Shown here piece after piece: positions 1-9,412 of a DNA stretch of 64,000 bases. Source of the stretch: an uncultured Burkholderiales bacterium (GTDB lineage Bacteria; Pseudomonadota; Gammaproteobacteria; Burkholderiales; Burkholderiaceae_C). Under the pieces are notes generated by a model. The model saw only the letters and a program-made list of their open reading frames with translations. It did no database searches and was not told where the DNA came from. The translations under genes and the position numbers were made by a program. Each line of letters starts with the position of its first letter. Positions within the stretch are counted from its first letter, which is position 1. The stretch covers positions 1 through 64,000 of the forward strand of contig CAIZHQ010000016.1 in assembly GCA_903932865.1 (NCBI GenBank), in the 5' to 3' direction.

Positions 1-204
1 ACGCCAGTGGCATTGCCGAGTAGCTAAGTGTGGAAGAGATAACCGCTGAAAGCATCTAAGCGGGAAACTCGTTTCAAGATGAGATCTGCCGGGGCCTTGA
101 GCCCCCTAAAGAGTCGTTCAAGACCAGGACGTTGATAGGTCGGGTGTGGAAGCGCAGTAATGCGTTAAGCTAACCGATACTAATTGCTCGTGCGGCTTGA
201 CCCT
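1..204 (+). rRNA. rrl: 23S rRNA, 3' end (partial)
   Basis: The window opens inside the large-subunit rRNA. The stretch resembles the conserved 3' terminal domain, including the segment around 150-200 that reads through 'ctaaccgatactaatt' to 'gtgcggcttgaccct'. The mature end is placed near 204 by comparison with the remembered end of other 23S rRNAs, so it is accurate to a few bases only. The 5' part of the gene lies outside the window. It is followed by the 23S-5S spacer and 5S rRNA, as in a standard rrn operon. Confidence 0.95.
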
Positions 205-363
205 ATAACTTTGATCACACATCGAAAGGTGTGCATTGGTCAAGGAAGTTATGCCAAGTTGACGCATTCAAAAAAGGCTGAAAAGCCAGAGCGAGAGCTC
301 AAAATCTGATTCGAAACTCTATGAATTCGTTGTCTTGACAGATGTCAAGATGGCACCAAGTTA
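205..363 (+). other. 23S-5S internal spacer with processing hairpin
   Basis: This spacer joins 23S and 5S rRNA. Bases 205-220 (ataactt...cacac) can pair with 229-252 (gtgtg...aagttat) to form a long imperfect hairpin just after the mature 23S end. That is the kind of stem normally trimmed by RNases during rRNA maturation. No tRNA is visible in the spacer. Confidence 0.6.
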
Positions 364-478
364 TGCCTGATGACCATAGCAAGTTGGCCCCACTCCTTCC
401 CATCTCGAACAGGACCGTGAAACGACTTAGCGCCGATGATAGTGCGGATTCCCGTGTGAAAGTAGGACATCGTCAGGC
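364..478 (+). rRNA. rrf: 5S rRNA
   Basis: A complete 5S rRNA of about 115 nt. It starts with tgcctgatgacc and ends at ggacatcgtcaggc, whose ends pair to form helix I. The internal CCATCTCGAACAG segment is the conserved 5S core. The exact ends are uncertain by one or two bases. It is the last gene of the rRNA operon and is followed directly by a rho-independent terminator. Confidence 0.95.
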
Positions 479-491
479 TTCTAACAGCCCG

Positions 492-521
492 AAACGCCCC
501 ACCGTCAGGTGGGGCGTTTTG
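492..521 (+). terminator. Rho-independent terminator of the rRNA operon
   Basis: A 12-bp GC-rich stem (AAACGCCCCACC / GGTGGGGCGTTT) closes a 4-nt loop (GTCA) and ends in a T run. It lies 14 nt after the 5S gene and should insulate the rRNA operon from the catabolic operon downstream. Confidence 0.9.
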
Positions 522-604
522 CTTTGTGCGAAGCATTTCTTCATCCGCACCCTCCTTCTGTATTCCATCTCTACGGGTTACTCCCCGATTGACCAACGCT
601 TCAC

Positions 605-635
605 TTGCCCAGATACTTCAGGTATCAAATATATA
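605..635 (+). promoter_or_regulatory. Candidate promoter/operator of the 2-aminobenzoate operon
   Basis: A TTGCCC -35-like element (605-610) is followed by an AT-rich -10-like stretch (about 628-635, aatatata). Between them lies an inverted repeat GATAC-N5-GTATC (612-626). A repressor bound there would block RNA polymerase, and a MarR gene lies inside the operon. The placement is inference; the -10 spacing (17-19 nt) is ambiguous. Confidence 0.35.
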
Positions 636-680
636 GGCCTGAATTAAAGGCTTGTGTGGTCTATAGCAAAGTGAGTGAAT

Positions 681-3014
681 ATGAAAATCGTGTGCATTGG
701 CGGTGGTCCATCGGGTCTGTACTTCGCGTTGCTGATGAAAAAGCTCGACCCCCACCACGACATCACCGTGGTCGAGCGCAACAAGCCCTATGACACTTTT
801 GGTTGGGGCGTGGTGTTTTCGGACCAGACGCTGGAGAACATGCGCGAGTGGGACAAAGAAACCGCTGCAGAAGTTGAGCAAGCCTTCAACCATTGGGATG
901 ACATTGAGCTGCACTTCAAAGACCGTGTGATCCGCTCTGGCGGTCATGGGTTTGTGGGCATCGGTCGCAAAAAATTGCTCAACATTTTGCAAGATCGTTG
1001 CGAGCAAGTGGGCGTCAAGCTCCTGTTTGAACAAGATGTGGATTCTGATCTGGACTTTCCCGATGCCGACCTGATCATCGCCAGCGATGGTGTCAATTCG
1101 CGAGTGCGAAGCAGGCTCCTCGAAGTGTTCAAACCCAATATCGTCACTCGACCCAATCGCTTCATCTGGCTGGGCACGAACCGCCAGTACGACGCCTTCA
1201 CTTTCTTGTTCGAAAAGACCGAGCATGGCTGGTTCCAGGCCCACGTCTACAAATTTGACAACCAAACCTCGACCTTCATCGTCGAGTGCCCCGAACACGT
1301 CTGGCTGGCGCACGGTCTTGACAAGGCCGATCAGGATGCATCGATTGCTTTCTGCGAAAAGCTCTTTGCCAAGAACCTGCAAGGTGAAAAGCTGATGACC
1401 AATGCCCGCCACCTGCGCGGCTCGGCTTGGTTGAACTTCCAGCGCGTCAAGTGCGAAAACTGGTCGCACTTCAACGGCAACAGCCATGTGGTGTTGATGG
1501 GCGACGCGGTGCACACCGCGCACTTTGCGATTGGTTCGGGCACCAAACTCGCGCTCGAAGACGCCATCGAACTGGTGCGCCAATTCAAGGCCTTGGGTGA
1601 CACCGCTGACCGCATTCCCGAGGTGCTGCAGCACTACCAGGCCGTGCGCGAAATCGATGTGATCCGCCTACAAAACGCCGCTTGGAACGCTATGGAATGG
1701 TTCGAAGTGTGTGGCGAACGCTACTGCGACCAGCTCGAGCCCGAGCAGTTCATGTACTCCATGCTCACCCGCAGCCAGCGCATCAGCCATGAGAATTTGC
1801 GTTTGCGTGACAAAGCTTGGCTGGAAGACTACGAAGCCTGGTTTGCGGAGCGTACCGCCACGCCGGGCATCAGGCCGCCGATGTTCACGCCCTATACCCA
1901 GCGCTCGGTCACGCTCAAGAACCGCGTCGTGGTTTCGCCCATGGCGCAGTACATGGCCGTCGACGGTCGAGCGGGAGATGATCACCTGGTTCACTTGGGT
2001 GCACGCGCCATGGGTGGTGCGGGTTTGGTCATGGTCGAGATGACCGCGCCCAGCGCCGATGGGCGCATCACCCACGGCTGTACAGGCCTGTGGAACGATG
2101 CGCAGACCGAAGATTTCAAACGCATCACCGACTGGGTGCATGCCAAATCAGACGCCAAAATTGGCCTGCAAATCGGTCACGCTGGACCCAAAGGTTCGAG
2201 CTGCCGCCCATGGCAAGGCCCAGGCATGGACCAGCCGGTTCCAGCCGATGACCCCGAAGGCAACTGGCCATTGATCGCGGCCTCCGCCGAGCCTTATCTT
2301 CCACATGGCGATATGCCCCGCGCCATGAACCGCGCCGACATGGACCGCGTCACGGCCGAGTTCGTGGCCTGCACACGACGTGCAGTTCAGGCCGGTTTTG
2401 ACTGGCTCGAACTGCACTGCGCGCATGGTTACCTGTTGTCGAGCTTCATCAGCCCACTGACAAACAAGCGCACCGACGGCTACGGCGGTTCACTGGAAAA
2501 CCGTTTGCGTTATCCGCTCGAAGTGTTCGCCGCTGTGCGCGCCGCTTGGCCAAAAGACCTGCCCATGTCAGTCCGCATCTCGGCGCACGACTGGGTCGAA
2601 GGCGGCATCACGCCCAGCGATGCGGTCGAGATTGCGCGCGCCTTCAAGGCCGCTGGTGCCGACATGATTGACTGCTCTTCGGGCCAGGTCAGCGCCAAGC
2701 AAAAGCCCACTTACGGCCGCATGTACCAAACCCCCTTTGCCGACCGTATCCGCCAAGAAGCCGGCATCGCCACCATCGCAGTGGGCGCCATCAGTGAGGC
2801 CGACCACGTCAACAGCATCCTGGCCGCAGGCCGCGCCGACCTGTGCGCTGTGGCCCGCCCGCACCTTGCCAACCCGGCCTGGACGCTGACCGAAGCGGCG
2901 CGCATCGGCTTCAAAGACATCGCCTGGCCCCGCGCTTACGAGTCGGGCAAGCCCCAGCTCGAAGCGGGCTTTGCCCGTGAGCGTGCCATGCAGACTGCGA
3001 GCAAGGGGGACTGA
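681..3014 (+). CDS. Bifunctional 2-aminobenzoyl-CoA/salicylyl-CoA monooxygenase-reductase
   Basis: About 777 aa in two fused flavoenzyme halves. The N-terminal part (about 1-375) is an FAD-dependent aromatic hydroxylase with GGGPSG at residues 7-12, an ASDGVNS (DG) motif and a GDAVHTAHF (GD) FAD-binding motif. The C-terminal part (from about 395) is an Old-Yellow-Enzyme FMN domain with [17 protein letters not shown] and [11 protein letters not shown]. This fusion is the signature of 2-aminobenzoyl-CoA monooxygenase/reductase, known from Azoarcus evansii, which hydroxylates and then reduces the aromatic ring of the CoA ester using O2 and NAD(P)H; salicylyl-CoA 5-hydroxylases share the fold. 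First gene of a seven-gene operon that also encodes a matching CoA ligase. ATG 681 is chosen; an in-frame GTG at 675 is possible. Confidence 0.88.
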   Translation: MKIVCIGGGPSGLYFALLMKKLDPHHDITVVERNKPYDTFGWGVVFSDQTLENMREWDKETAAEVEQAFNHWDDIELHFKDRVIRSGGHGFVGIGRKKLLNILQDRCEQVGVKLLFEQDVDSDLDFPDADLIIASDGVNSRVRSRLLEVFKPNIVTRPNRFIWLGTNRQYDAFTFLFEKTEHGWFQAHVYKFDNQTSTFIVECPEHVWLAHGLDKADQDASIAFCEKLFAKNLQGEKLMTNARHLRGSAWLNFQRVKCENWSHFNGNSHVVLMGDAVHTAHFAIGSGTKLALEDAIELVRQFKALGDTADRIPEVLQHYQAVREIDVIRLQNAAWNAMEWFEVCGERYCDQLEPEQFMYSMLTRSQRISHENLRLRDKAWLEDYEAWFAERTATPGIRPPMFTPYTQRSVTLKNRVVVSPMAQYMAVDGRAGDDHLVHLGARAMGGAGLVMVEMTAPSADGRITHGCTGLWNDAQTEDFKRITDWVHAKSDAKIGLQIGHAGPKGSSCRPWQGPGMDQPVPADDPEGNWPLIAASAEPYLPHGDMPRAMNRADMDRVTAEFVACTRRAVQAGFDWLELHCAHGYLLSSFISPLTNKRTDGYGGSLENRLRYPLEVFAAVRAAWPKDLPMSVRISAHDWVEGGITPSDAVEIARAFKAAGADMIDCSSGQVSAKQKPTYGRMYQTPFADRIRQEAGIATIAVGAISEADHVNSILAAGRADLCAVARPHLANPAWTLTEAARIGFKDIAWPRAYESGKPQLEAGFARERAMQTASKGD

Positions 3015-3015
3015 G

Positions 3016-3816
3016 ATGTTCCAAGAACTTGAAGGCCGTCACGCCCTCATCACAGGCGCAGGCGCAGGCATTGGCGCGGCCATCGTACTGCAGCTGGCCC
3101 AAGCGGGCTGCCGACTCACGCTCTGCGGGCGCTCGCAGGGCACCCTGCAAGGCCAGGCAGAAGCGCTGCGCGTACAAGTGCCCGACGTGGCGGTGCTGAT
3201 TGCGCCCATGGACGTGGCCGACGAACAAGCCGTGCAAGCCGCGGTGCAGCAGGCCCAGGCCAGCTTTGGCCCCATCAACATCTTGGTCAACAACGCGGGG
3301 CAGGCGAGCAGCCAGCCCTTTGCCAAGACCGATGCTGCGCTCTGGCAGCAGATGCTGAACGTCAACCTGACGGGGACCTACCACTGCATTCAGGCCGTGC
3401 TGCCGGGCATGCTCGAAGCCGCGAAGGCAGGCACGCCGGGGCGCATCGTCAACATCGCCAGCACCGCTGGCCTCAAGGGCTACGCCTATGTGAGTGCCTA
3501 TGTGGCAGCCAAGCACGGCGTGGTCGGACTGACCAAAGCCTTGGCTCTGGAACTGGCCCGCAAGGGCGTGACCGTGAACGCCATTTGCCCCGGCTACACC
3601 GAGACCGACATCGTGCGCGAAGCGGTACAAAACATCGTAGGCAAAACCGGCAAGAGCGAAGCCGAAGCACGCCAAGCCCTAGCCGCCAGCAACCCGCAGC
3701 AGCGTCTGGTGCAGCCGCAAGAAGTCGCGCAAAGCGTGCTTTGGCTGTGTGCTGCCGGCAGCGACGCGATCAATGGCCAGGCGATTGCCATCGACGGCGG
3801 GGAGTTGGCCGGATGA
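3016..3816 (+). CDS. SDR-family 3-hydroxyacyl-CoA dehydrogenase-like oxidoreductase
   Basis: 266 aa, classical short-chain dehydrogenase/reductase length. It shows the NAD(P)-binding TGAGAGIG motif (13-20), NNAG (92-95), and the catalytic set N117, S149, Y162 and K166 (YVAAK). The C-terminal VNAICPGYTETDI segment is typical of the family. It starts 1 bp after the monooxygenase stop and overlaps the MarR gene by 4 bp, so it is co-translated. In this operon it most likely oxidises a hydroxyl group on the dearomatised ring or on a beta-oxidation intermediate after the monooxygenase/reductase step. The exact substrate is inference. Confidence 0.85.
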   Translation: MFQELEGRHALITGAGAGIGAAIVLQLAQAGCRLTLCGRSQGTLQGQAEALRVQVPDVAVLIAPMDVADEQAVQAAVQQAQASFGPINILVNNAGQASSQPFAKTDAALWQQMLNVNLTGTYHCIQAVLPGMLEAAKAGTPGRIVNIASTAGLKGYAYVSAYVAAKHGVVGLTKALALELARKGVTVNAICPGYTETDIVREAVQNIVGKTGKSEAEARQALAASNPQQRLVQPQEVAQSVLWLCAAGSDAINGQAIAIDGGELAG

Positions 3817-4304
3817 ACCTTCAGGCTACCGACATGGAAGTGCGCGCACACGCAGAGCACCACGCCTCGCTGCGCCTGTGGTTACGCCTGCTCTCGGCTA
3901 CCACCCGCATCGAAGACACCATCCGCCAGCGCCTGCGCGAGCAGTTTGACATCACGCTGCCGCGCTTTGACCTGATGGCTCAGCTGGAGCGCGAAATGCA
4001 AGGCCTGTCGATGAGCGAGCTGTCGCGCCGCATGATGGTCACGGGTGGCAACGTGACCAGCATCGTGGACCAGCTGGAAAAAGAACAACTGGTGCAGCGG
4101 CAAATGCAGGCCAGCGACCGCCGCTCCTACACCGTCAGCCTGACCGATGCCGGGCGCAGCGCTTTCGCGGCCATGGCCCTGGCGCACGAGGGCTGGGTTG
4201 TCGAGCTGCTGTCGCCGCTGGCTGAGCGAGAACAAACACAACTGCATCAACTGCTGGGCACCTTGAAGTCCGGCACCCCCACAAAACCAGAGGAGAAGAC
4301 ATGA
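3813..4304 (+). CDS. MarR-family transcriptional regulator
   Basis: 163 aa winged-helix protein. The DNA-binding core is visible at [22 protein letters not shown] followed by the wing [20 protein letters not shown]. It overlaps both neighbours by 4 bp (ATGA), so its level is tied to the operon. MarR proteins in aromatic-acid clusters commonly repress the operon and are released by the aryl-CoA or the free acid. The inverted repeat at 612-626 is a candidate target. The ligand is not known from sequence. Confidence 0.88.
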   Translation: MNLQATDMEVRAHAEHHASLRLWLRLLSATTRIEDTIRQRLREQFDITLPRFDLMAQLEREMQGLSMSELSRRMMVTGGNVTSIVDQLEKEQLVQRQMQASDRRSYTVSLTDAGRSAFAAMALAHEGWVVELLSPLAEREQTQLHQLLGTLKSGTPTKPEEKT

Positions 4305-5161
4305 ACCAACGCTACCTGCCCGGCCAGCCGCACCAGTTGCCCCGCCACAACCAGCCCATGGCGGACTACCAAGCCGAACATTTTCTGTTGTCCGTCAAAG
4401 ACGGCGTGGCCACGGTGAGCCTCAACCGCCCCGAGCGTAAGAACCCCTTGTCGTTCGACTCGTATGCCGAGCTGCGCGATTTTTTCCGCGCCTTGCCCTA
4501 CGCGCCCGATGTGCACGCGGTGGTCATCACGGGCGAGGGCGGCAACTTCTGCTCGGGGGGTGATGTGCACGAAATCATCGGCCCGCTCACCCTGCTGGAC
4601 ATGCCGGGTCTCTTGGCTTTCACCCGCATGACGGGCGACTTGGTCAAGGCCATGCGCGCCTGCCCACAACCCATCATCGCGGCGATCGACGGCGTGTGCG
4701 CGGGCGCAGGCGCAATCCTGGCCATGGCGTCTGACCTGCGTTACGGCACCGAGCGCAGCAAGACTTATTTCCTGTTCAACAAGGTCGGCTTGGCCGGTTG
4801 CGACATGGGCGCGTGCGCGCTTTTGCCACGCATCATCGGCCAAGGGCGTGCGAGTGAGCTGCTGTTCACCGGGCGCGGCCTGGGCGCGCTGGAGGCCGAG
4901 CGCTGGGGTTTTTACAACCGTGTGTGCGAGGCAGGCACGGTGTTGGCCGATGCACAGGCCATCGCCGCCCAGCTGGTGGCAGGCCCCACCTTTGCCAACG
5001 GCATCACCAAAAAAATGCTGCAACAAGAATGGAACATGGGTGTGGACGAAGCCATCGAGGCCGAAGCCCAGGCCCAAGCCATCTGCATGGCCACCAACGA
5101 CTTCCACCGGGCGTACCACGCCTTCGTGGCCAAGCAAACGCCCGTGTTTGAAGGGGACTGA
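4301..5161 (+). CDS. Enoyl-CoA hydratase/isomerase family protein
   Basis: 286 aa crotonase-fold protein. The typical pattern is present: [14 protein letters not shown] near residue 42, the oxyanion-hole segment [14 protein letters not shown] and [15 protein letters not shown]. It has an N-terminal extension of about 25 residues relative to small crotonases. The start overlaps the MarR stop codon (ATGA) after a good GAGGAG ribosome binding site. In the 2-aminobenzoyl-CoA pathway a crotonase could hydrate or hydrolytically open the alicyclic CoA thioester. Which of hydration, isomerisation or C-C cleavage it performs cannot be decided from sequence. Confidence 0.86.
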   Translation: MNQRYLPGQPHQLPRHNQPMADYQAEHFLLSVKDGVATVSLNRPERKNPLSFDSYAELRDFFRALPYAPDVHAVVITGEGGNFCSGGDVHEIIGPLTLLDMPGLLAFTRMTGDLVKAMRACPQPIIAAIDGVCAGAGAILAMASDLRYGTERSKTYFLFNKVGLAGCDMGACALLPRIIGQGRASELLFTGRGLGALEAERWGFYNRVCEAGTVLADAQAIAAQLVAGPTFANGITKKMLQQEWNMGVDEAIEAEAQAQAICMATNDFHRAYHAFVAKQTPVFEGD

Positions 5162-5164
5162 GCC

Positions 5165-6349
5165 ATGTCAAATCACACAGCCAATCACCCGCCTGAACTC
5201 GACTGGCCCTTCTTTGACAACAGCCACCGCGACTTCAAAGTGCGCTTGGACGCTTGGTGTCAAGAGCACCTTGCACACGCCCATCACGACGAAAGCCGCG
5301 ACGCGGTGGACGCCGAATGCATCCGCTTGGTGCGTCTGCTCGGCAGCGGCGGTTGGCTCAAACACGCGGTCTCGGGCACGGCCTACGGCGCCGCATCGGA
5401 TGTGATCGACACCCGCCAGCTCTGCCTGCTGCGCGAGACGCTGGCCTTTCACAACGGCTTGTCAGACTTCGCGTTTGCCATGCAGGGCTTGGGCACAGGC
5501 GCCATCAGCCTCATGGGCACAGCCGATCAAAAACAGCGCTACTTACCACGTGTGGCGTCGGGCCAGGCCTTGAGCGCCTTTGCCCTGAGCGAACCCGATG
5601 CAGGCTCGGACGTGGCCGCCATGCAGTGCAGCGCCACGGCCACGGCAGACGGTTATGTGCTGAACGGCCGCAAGACCTGGATCAGCAACGGCGGCATCGC
5701 CGACTTTTATGTGGTGTTCGCCCGCACGGGCGAGGCCCCGGGTGCACGCGGCATCACGGCTTTCATTGTGGATGCGGACACTCCCGGTCTGTCGATTGAA
5801 GAGCGCATCGACGTGGTCGCCCCCCACCCGCTGGCCACGCTCAAGTTTGACAACTGCAAGGTGGCTGCCAACCAACGCATTGGCGAAGCGGGCCAGGGTT
5901 TCAAGGTCGCCATGTCCACGCTCGATGTGTTTCGTACATCGGTGGCGGCGGCCGCTTTGGGTTTTGGGCGGCGTGCGCTGCACGAGTCCATCAGCTGGGC
6001 GCGTTCGCGCAAGATGTTTGGACAGAGTCTGGGCGACTTTCAGATCACCCAAACCAAGATCGCCCAGATGGCCACCATGCTGGACGCGGCCACGCTATTG
6101 ACCTACCGCGCCGCTTGGCTGCGTGATCAAGGCGGGCGCATCACCCGTGAGGCAGCCATGGCCAAGATGACCGCCACCGAAAACGCCCAGCAAATCATCG
6201 ACATGGCGGTGCAGATGCACGGCGGCATGGGCGTCAAAAAAGGCGTGATGGTGGAGTCGCTGTACCGCGAGATCCGGGCGTTGCGCATTTACGAAGGTGC
6301 CACCGAAGTGCAGCAGCTTATCATCGGCAAAGACTTGCTGAAAGGTTGA
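5165..6349 (+). CDS. Acyl-CoA dehydrogenase
   Basis: 394 aa, the normal length for an FAD-dependent acyl-CoA dehydrogenase. FAD-binding signatures are visible ([11 protein letters not shown] and [20 protein letters not shown]) and the C-terminal IYEGATEVQ motif carries the catalytic Glu. It is the fifth gene of the operon, 3 bp after the enoyl-CoA hydratase. It probably introduces a double bond into the CoA-bound ring product or a ring-cleavage dicarboxyl-CoA, passing electrons to ETF. Its intact catalytic motif contrasts with the dehydrogenase-like protein at 13526-14794. Confidence 0.88.
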   Translation: MSNHTANHPPELDWPFFDNSHRDFKVRLDAWCQEHLAHAHHDESRDAVDAECIRLVRLLGSGGWLKHAVSGTAYGAASDVIDTRQLCLLRETLAFHNGLSDFAFAMQGLGTGAISLMGTADQKQRYLPRVASGQALSAFALSEPDAGSDVAAMQCSATATADGYVLNGRKTWISNGGIADFYVVFARTGEAPGARGITAFIVDADTPGLSIEERIDVVAPHPLATLKFDNCKVAANQRIGEAGQGFKVAMSTLDVFRTSVAAAALGFGRRALHESISWARSRKMFGQSLGDFQITQTKIAQMATMLDAATLLTYRAAWLRDQGGRITREAAMAKMTATENAQQIIDMAVQMHGGMGVKKGVMVESLYREIRALRIYEGATEVQQLIIGKDLLKG

Positions 6350-6350
6350 C

Positions 6351-8024
6351 ATGAGCGACTGGAACCAACTGCTGCCCAGCAGCCACACCGACAGCTTCGC
6401 GCGCGACCGACTACCGCCCCAAGATCAGTTGCCCGTGTTCATCGCCGACCGGCCCGAGCTGGACTACCCGGACCAGGTCAACTGCGCGGTGGAACTGGTG
6501 GATCGGCATGTGCGCGAAGGACGAGGCGATCGCATCGCGCTGCATGGCGTGAGCGACTTCAACACGGGTGGCGGAGACTTTAGCTGGACGTATGCGCAGT
6601 TGCAAGACAAGAGCAACCGCATCGCCCAGGTGCTGACCCATGACATGGGCCTCGTGCCCGGCAACCGCATTTTGCTGCGCGGCGGCAACAGCCCCATGAT
6701 GGCCGCTTGCTTGCTGGGCGCGCTCAAGGCGGGCCTGGTGGCGGTGCCCACCATGCCGCTGCTGCGTGCGGGCGAGTTGGCCCAGATCATCGAAAAAGCG
6801 CAGGTCAGCGCCGCCCTGTGCGACAGCCTGCTGGCCGACGAACTGCAGCACTGCATGACGCCCAGTCACACCAGCCACATGGCCAGCTTGCAGCAGCTGG
6901 TGCAGTTCCGCAGCGATGCTTCTGATGGTCTGGAGCAGCGCATGGCGCGGCAAAGTGGCGCGTACACGCCTCACGCCACCAGCCGCGACGACGTGTGCCT
7001 GATTGCATTTACCAGTGGCACCACGGGCAAGCCCAAGGGCACCATGCACTTCCACCGCGATGTGCTGGCCATGTGCGATTTGTTCCCGCATCACATCTTG
7101 CAAATGAACGAGAACGATGTGGTGTGCGGCACCCCGCCCATCGCCTTCACTTTCGGCTTGGGTGGTCTGTTGGCGTTTCCGCTGCGCTTTGGTGCCAGCA
7201 CCGTGCTGCTGGAAAAGCACACGCCCGAGACCTTGATGCAGACCATTGCCAAGTACCGCGCCACGCAGTGCTACACCGCGCCCACCATGTACCGCCAAAT
7301 GGCAACGCTGGCCAAAGGCATTGACCTGTCGAGCCTCAAGCACCCTGTGTCGGCAGGCGAGGCCTTGCCCGACGCCACCCGCCAGCTGTGGAAGCAGGCC
7401 ACGGGCATCGAAATGACCGACGGCATTGGCGGCACCGAAGTGATCCACATCTACATCTCGAGTGCAGGCGCGCAAGTGCGCCCCGGCAGCATCGGCCAAG
7501 TGGTGCCCGGCTATTTGGCGCAGATCGTGGGCGACGACATGCAGCCCTTGCCCCCCGGTACCGTGGGGCGACTCGCGGTGCGCGGCCCAACAGGCTGCAA
7601 ATACCTGGCCGACCCGCGCCAGCAAGACTATGTGAAAGACGGCTGGAACCTGCCCGGCGACACCTTTGTCATGGACGCCGATGGCTACTTCAGCTACCAG
7701 GCCCGCAACGATGACATGATCATCTCGGCGGGCTACAACATCGCAGGCCCCGAGGTGGAGGGCGCTTTGCTGCAACACCCGGCCGTGGCCGAGTGCGGTG
7801 TGGTCGGCATGCCCGACGAAGACCGTGGCCACATCGTGCAGGCCTATGTGGTGCTCAAACCCGGCCACACGGGCGATGCGACCATGGAAAAAGCCTTGCA
7901 GGAGCACGTCAAGCAAACCATCGCCCCATTCAAGTACCCGCGCAAAGTGGTCTTCTTAGACGCCTTGCCCCGTACCGAAACCGGCAAACTGCAGCGCTTC
8001 AAGCTGCGTCAAATTTCTTCCTGA
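6351..8024 (+). CDS. Benzoate/2-aminobenzoate-CoA ligase (AMP-forming)
   Basis: 557 aa ANL-superfamily ligase. It has the AMP-binding loop FTSGTTGKPKG, the GIGGTEVIHIY adenine-site segment, the hinge-region D-rich YQARNDDMIISAGYNIAGPEVE and the catalytic lysine in PRTETGKLQR. The overall pattern matches benzoate-CoA ligase-type aryl-CoA ligases. It should activate the aromatic acid (2-aminobenzoate is the best guess given the first gene) to its CoA thioester using ATP, the entry step of the pathway. It begins 1 bp after the acyl-CoA dehydrogenase. Salicylate or another substituted benzoate remains possible. Confidence 0.86.
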   Translation: MSDWNQLLPSSHTDSFARDRLPPQDQLPVFIADRPELDYPDQVNCAVELVDRHVREGRGDRIALHGVSDFNTGGGDFSWTYAQLQDKSNRIAQVLTHDMGLVPGNRILLRGGNSPMMAACLLGALKAGLVAVPTMPLLRAGELAQIIEKAQVSAALCDSLLADELQHCMTPSHTSHMASLQQLVQFRSDASDGLEQRMARQSGAYTPHATSRDDVCLIAFTSGTTGKPKGTMHFHRDVLAMCDLFPHHILQMNENDVVCGTPPIAFTFGLGGLLAFPLRFGASTVLLEKHTPETLMQTIAKYRATQCYTAPTMYRQMATLAKGIDLSSLKHPVSAGEALPDATRQLWKQATGIEMTDGIGGTEVIHIYISSAGAQVRPGSIGQVVPGYLAQIVGDDMQPLPPGTVGRLAVRGPTGCKYLADPRQQDYVKDGWNLPGDTFVMDADGYFSYQARNDDMIISAGYNIAGPEVEGALLQHPAVAECGVVGMPDEDRGHIVQAYVVLKPGHTGDATMEKALQEHVKQTIAPFKYPRKVVFLDALPRTETGKLQRFKLRQISS

Positions 8025-8034
8025 GGAGCCCCAT

Positions 8035-8430
8035 ATGTTCAACGTCTTGCAACCCGAAGGCTGGGCACCCGCCAAAGGCTATGCCAATGGCATCGAAGCG
8101 CGTGGCCGCATGGTGTTCGTCGCGGGCATGATCGGCTGGAACGGCCAAGCCCAATTCGAGACCGACGACTTTGTGGCCCAGTGCCGCCAGGCCCTGCAAA
8201 ACATTGTCGATACGCTGGCCTGCGCAGGCGCAGGCCCACAGCACATGGCCCGCATGACTTGGTACGTCAAAGACAAAAAGGAATACCTGGCCCGTGGCCG
8301 CGAGTTGGGCAAGGTCTACCAGGAAGTCATCGGCAAGAACTACCCGGCCATGACGCTGGTGCAGGTGGCTGATCTGGTGGAGGACCGGGCTTTAGTGGAG
8401 ATTGAGGTGACGGCGGTGGTGCCGGAGTGA
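8035..8430 (+). CDS. Rid-family (YjgF/RutC-like) protein, possible enamine/imine deaminase
   Basis: 131 aa, the usual Rid trimer subunit size, with FVAGMIGWN near residue 29 and the C-terminal LVEIEVTAV block. Compared with E. coli RidA, the glutamate equivalent to Glu120 is kept (E122), but the essential Arg105 in the PAR motif is replaced by methionine (PAM, M106). It is therefore unlikely to be a canonical 2-iminoacid deaminase and more likely belongs to a divergent Rid clade. Last gene of the operon, with a GAGGAG ribosome binding site. The pathway product 2-amino-5-oxocyclohex-1-enecarboxyl-CoA is an enamine, so a hydrolytic deaminase role is a reasonable inference. Confidence 0.8.
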   Translation: MFNVLQPEGWAPAKGYANGIEARGRMVFVAGMIGWNGQAQFETDDFVAQCRQALQNIVDTLACAGAGPQHMARMTWYVKDKKEYLARGRELGKVYQEVIGKNYPAMTLVQVADLVEDRALVEIEVTAVVPE

Positions 8431-8692
8431 ACGAAAAAGGCCTTGGTGAGAAGCTGCAGAAAGCCTAGATTGATCGGCAGGTTTAGGTTGGATGCGGTCA
8501 AAATTTTTTTAATCTCACAGTCGTTAGACCTCCGCTTTGAAATTATGTGTCGCTGAAATTAATTGCACAAAACAGACATTGACAAGAACCAAGCGAAGAC
8601 CCCCATCCGCTGGCGGGCTGGAGGATTTTCGCCTTACAAAGGAATGGGCCAATTAATTGAGTGCGAGCGTGTGATGCGACCACTGCCCAGGT

Positions 8693-9292
8693 TTATGACA
8701 TTGCGGTGTAGAAAGCTACTAGGATCATACTGAGGCCAAATGCAATGCCCTGCGCCCGAATCGCGCGTGGACTTTGGATGCGGCTAAACAATACTTGCCC
8801 ACCATAGATCCAGACGAAGTGGCATACCAAACCAACAGCTACGAACACGAGTGCAATTTGCGTCACTTGCAGGACTAGTGGCAGACTGGGTGTTAAAAAC
8901 TGGGAATACATCACCAAAATCATCGTGTGAATCTTGGGGTTGAGTGAGAGCGACAAGAAACCGTCAAAAAAGCCCATGGGGGCTTGGGCTTCTTTTGCCG
9001 ACATGGATGAAGACCTGAAAAAACTCCATGCCAAGTAAAGCACATACAGCGTGCCGCCCCATTTCAAAAGGTCGTAAGCCATGGGTTGGGTTTTGAACAG
9101 CTCACTCAGACCAAAGCCGTACACCAAACACCATACGAAGTTGCCCAGCTCAAAACCCATCCAGAACGGAACCGTGCCCCGCACCCCAAAACGCCCACCC
9201 AACGCAGCCAACACGGTATTTCCGGGTCCGGGGCTCAAAATCATCGGTACTGCAAACGTTAGCAACAGTCCCCAAACTTTCCATTCAATCAT
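8693..9292 (-). CDS. LysE/RhtB-family amino acid exporter
   Basis: 199 aa hydrophobic protein with about six membrane segments. The N-terminal FAVPMILSPGPGNTVLAA is the conserved LysE/RhtB signature (PGP motif). This family exports amino acids or related small molecules across the inner membrane. A good ribosome binding site (TAGGAG) precedes the ATG. It is transcribed divergently from a LysR regulator that probably controls it. Substrate unknown. Confidence 0.87.
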   Translation of the reverse strand: MIEWKVWGLLLTFAVPMILSPGPGNTVLAALGGRFGVRGTVPFWMGFELGNFVWCLVYGFGLSELFKTQPMAYDLLKWGGTLYVLYLAWSFFRSSSMSAKEAQAPMGFFDGFLSLSLNPKIHTMILVMYSQFLTPSLPLVLQVTQIALVFVAVGLVCHFVWIYGGQVLFSRIQSPRAIRAQGIAFGLSMILVAFYTAMS

Positions 9293-9340
9293 TACAAAAT
9301 ACTCCTAAAAATTGCCACTACGCACGGGTAGCCAAGAGGA

Positions 9341-9369
9341 GCAATTAGAAATGGATGGGCAGTAATTGC
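9341..9369. promoter_or_regulatory. Candidate LysR operator between lysE-like and lysR-like genes
   Basis: A perfect 7-bp inverted repeat GCAATTA-N15-TAATTGC lies in the divergent intergenic region, with a further ATTGC at 9311-9315. LysR proteins usually bind dyads of this size and spacing upstream of a divergent target. Binding itself is inference. Confidence 0.4.
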
Positions 9370-9412
9370 AAAAGCATGATTTTTCATGGCCTCGATTAGT
9401 TATATTGAGGGA

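Noticed and set aside
204..363. tRNA in the 23S-5S spacer
   Set aside because: No acceptor stem or TTC loop found; spacer only shows a processing hairpin.
618..1634. Long open frame on the minus strand opposite the monooxygenase/reductase gene
   Set aside because: It is the antisense shadow of a clearly conserved flavoprotein; composition is typical of antisense frames and no domain is recognisable.
6411..7916. 501-codon minus-strand frame opposite the aryl-CoA ligase
   Set aside because: The plus-strand ligase has all ANL motifs; the antisense translation is His/Gly/Val-rich without any motif.
8431..8692. Possible small gene or RNA in the 262-nt gap after the Rid gene
   Set aside because: No reading frame with a ribosome binding site, no tRNA-like fold and no clear terminator could be supported.
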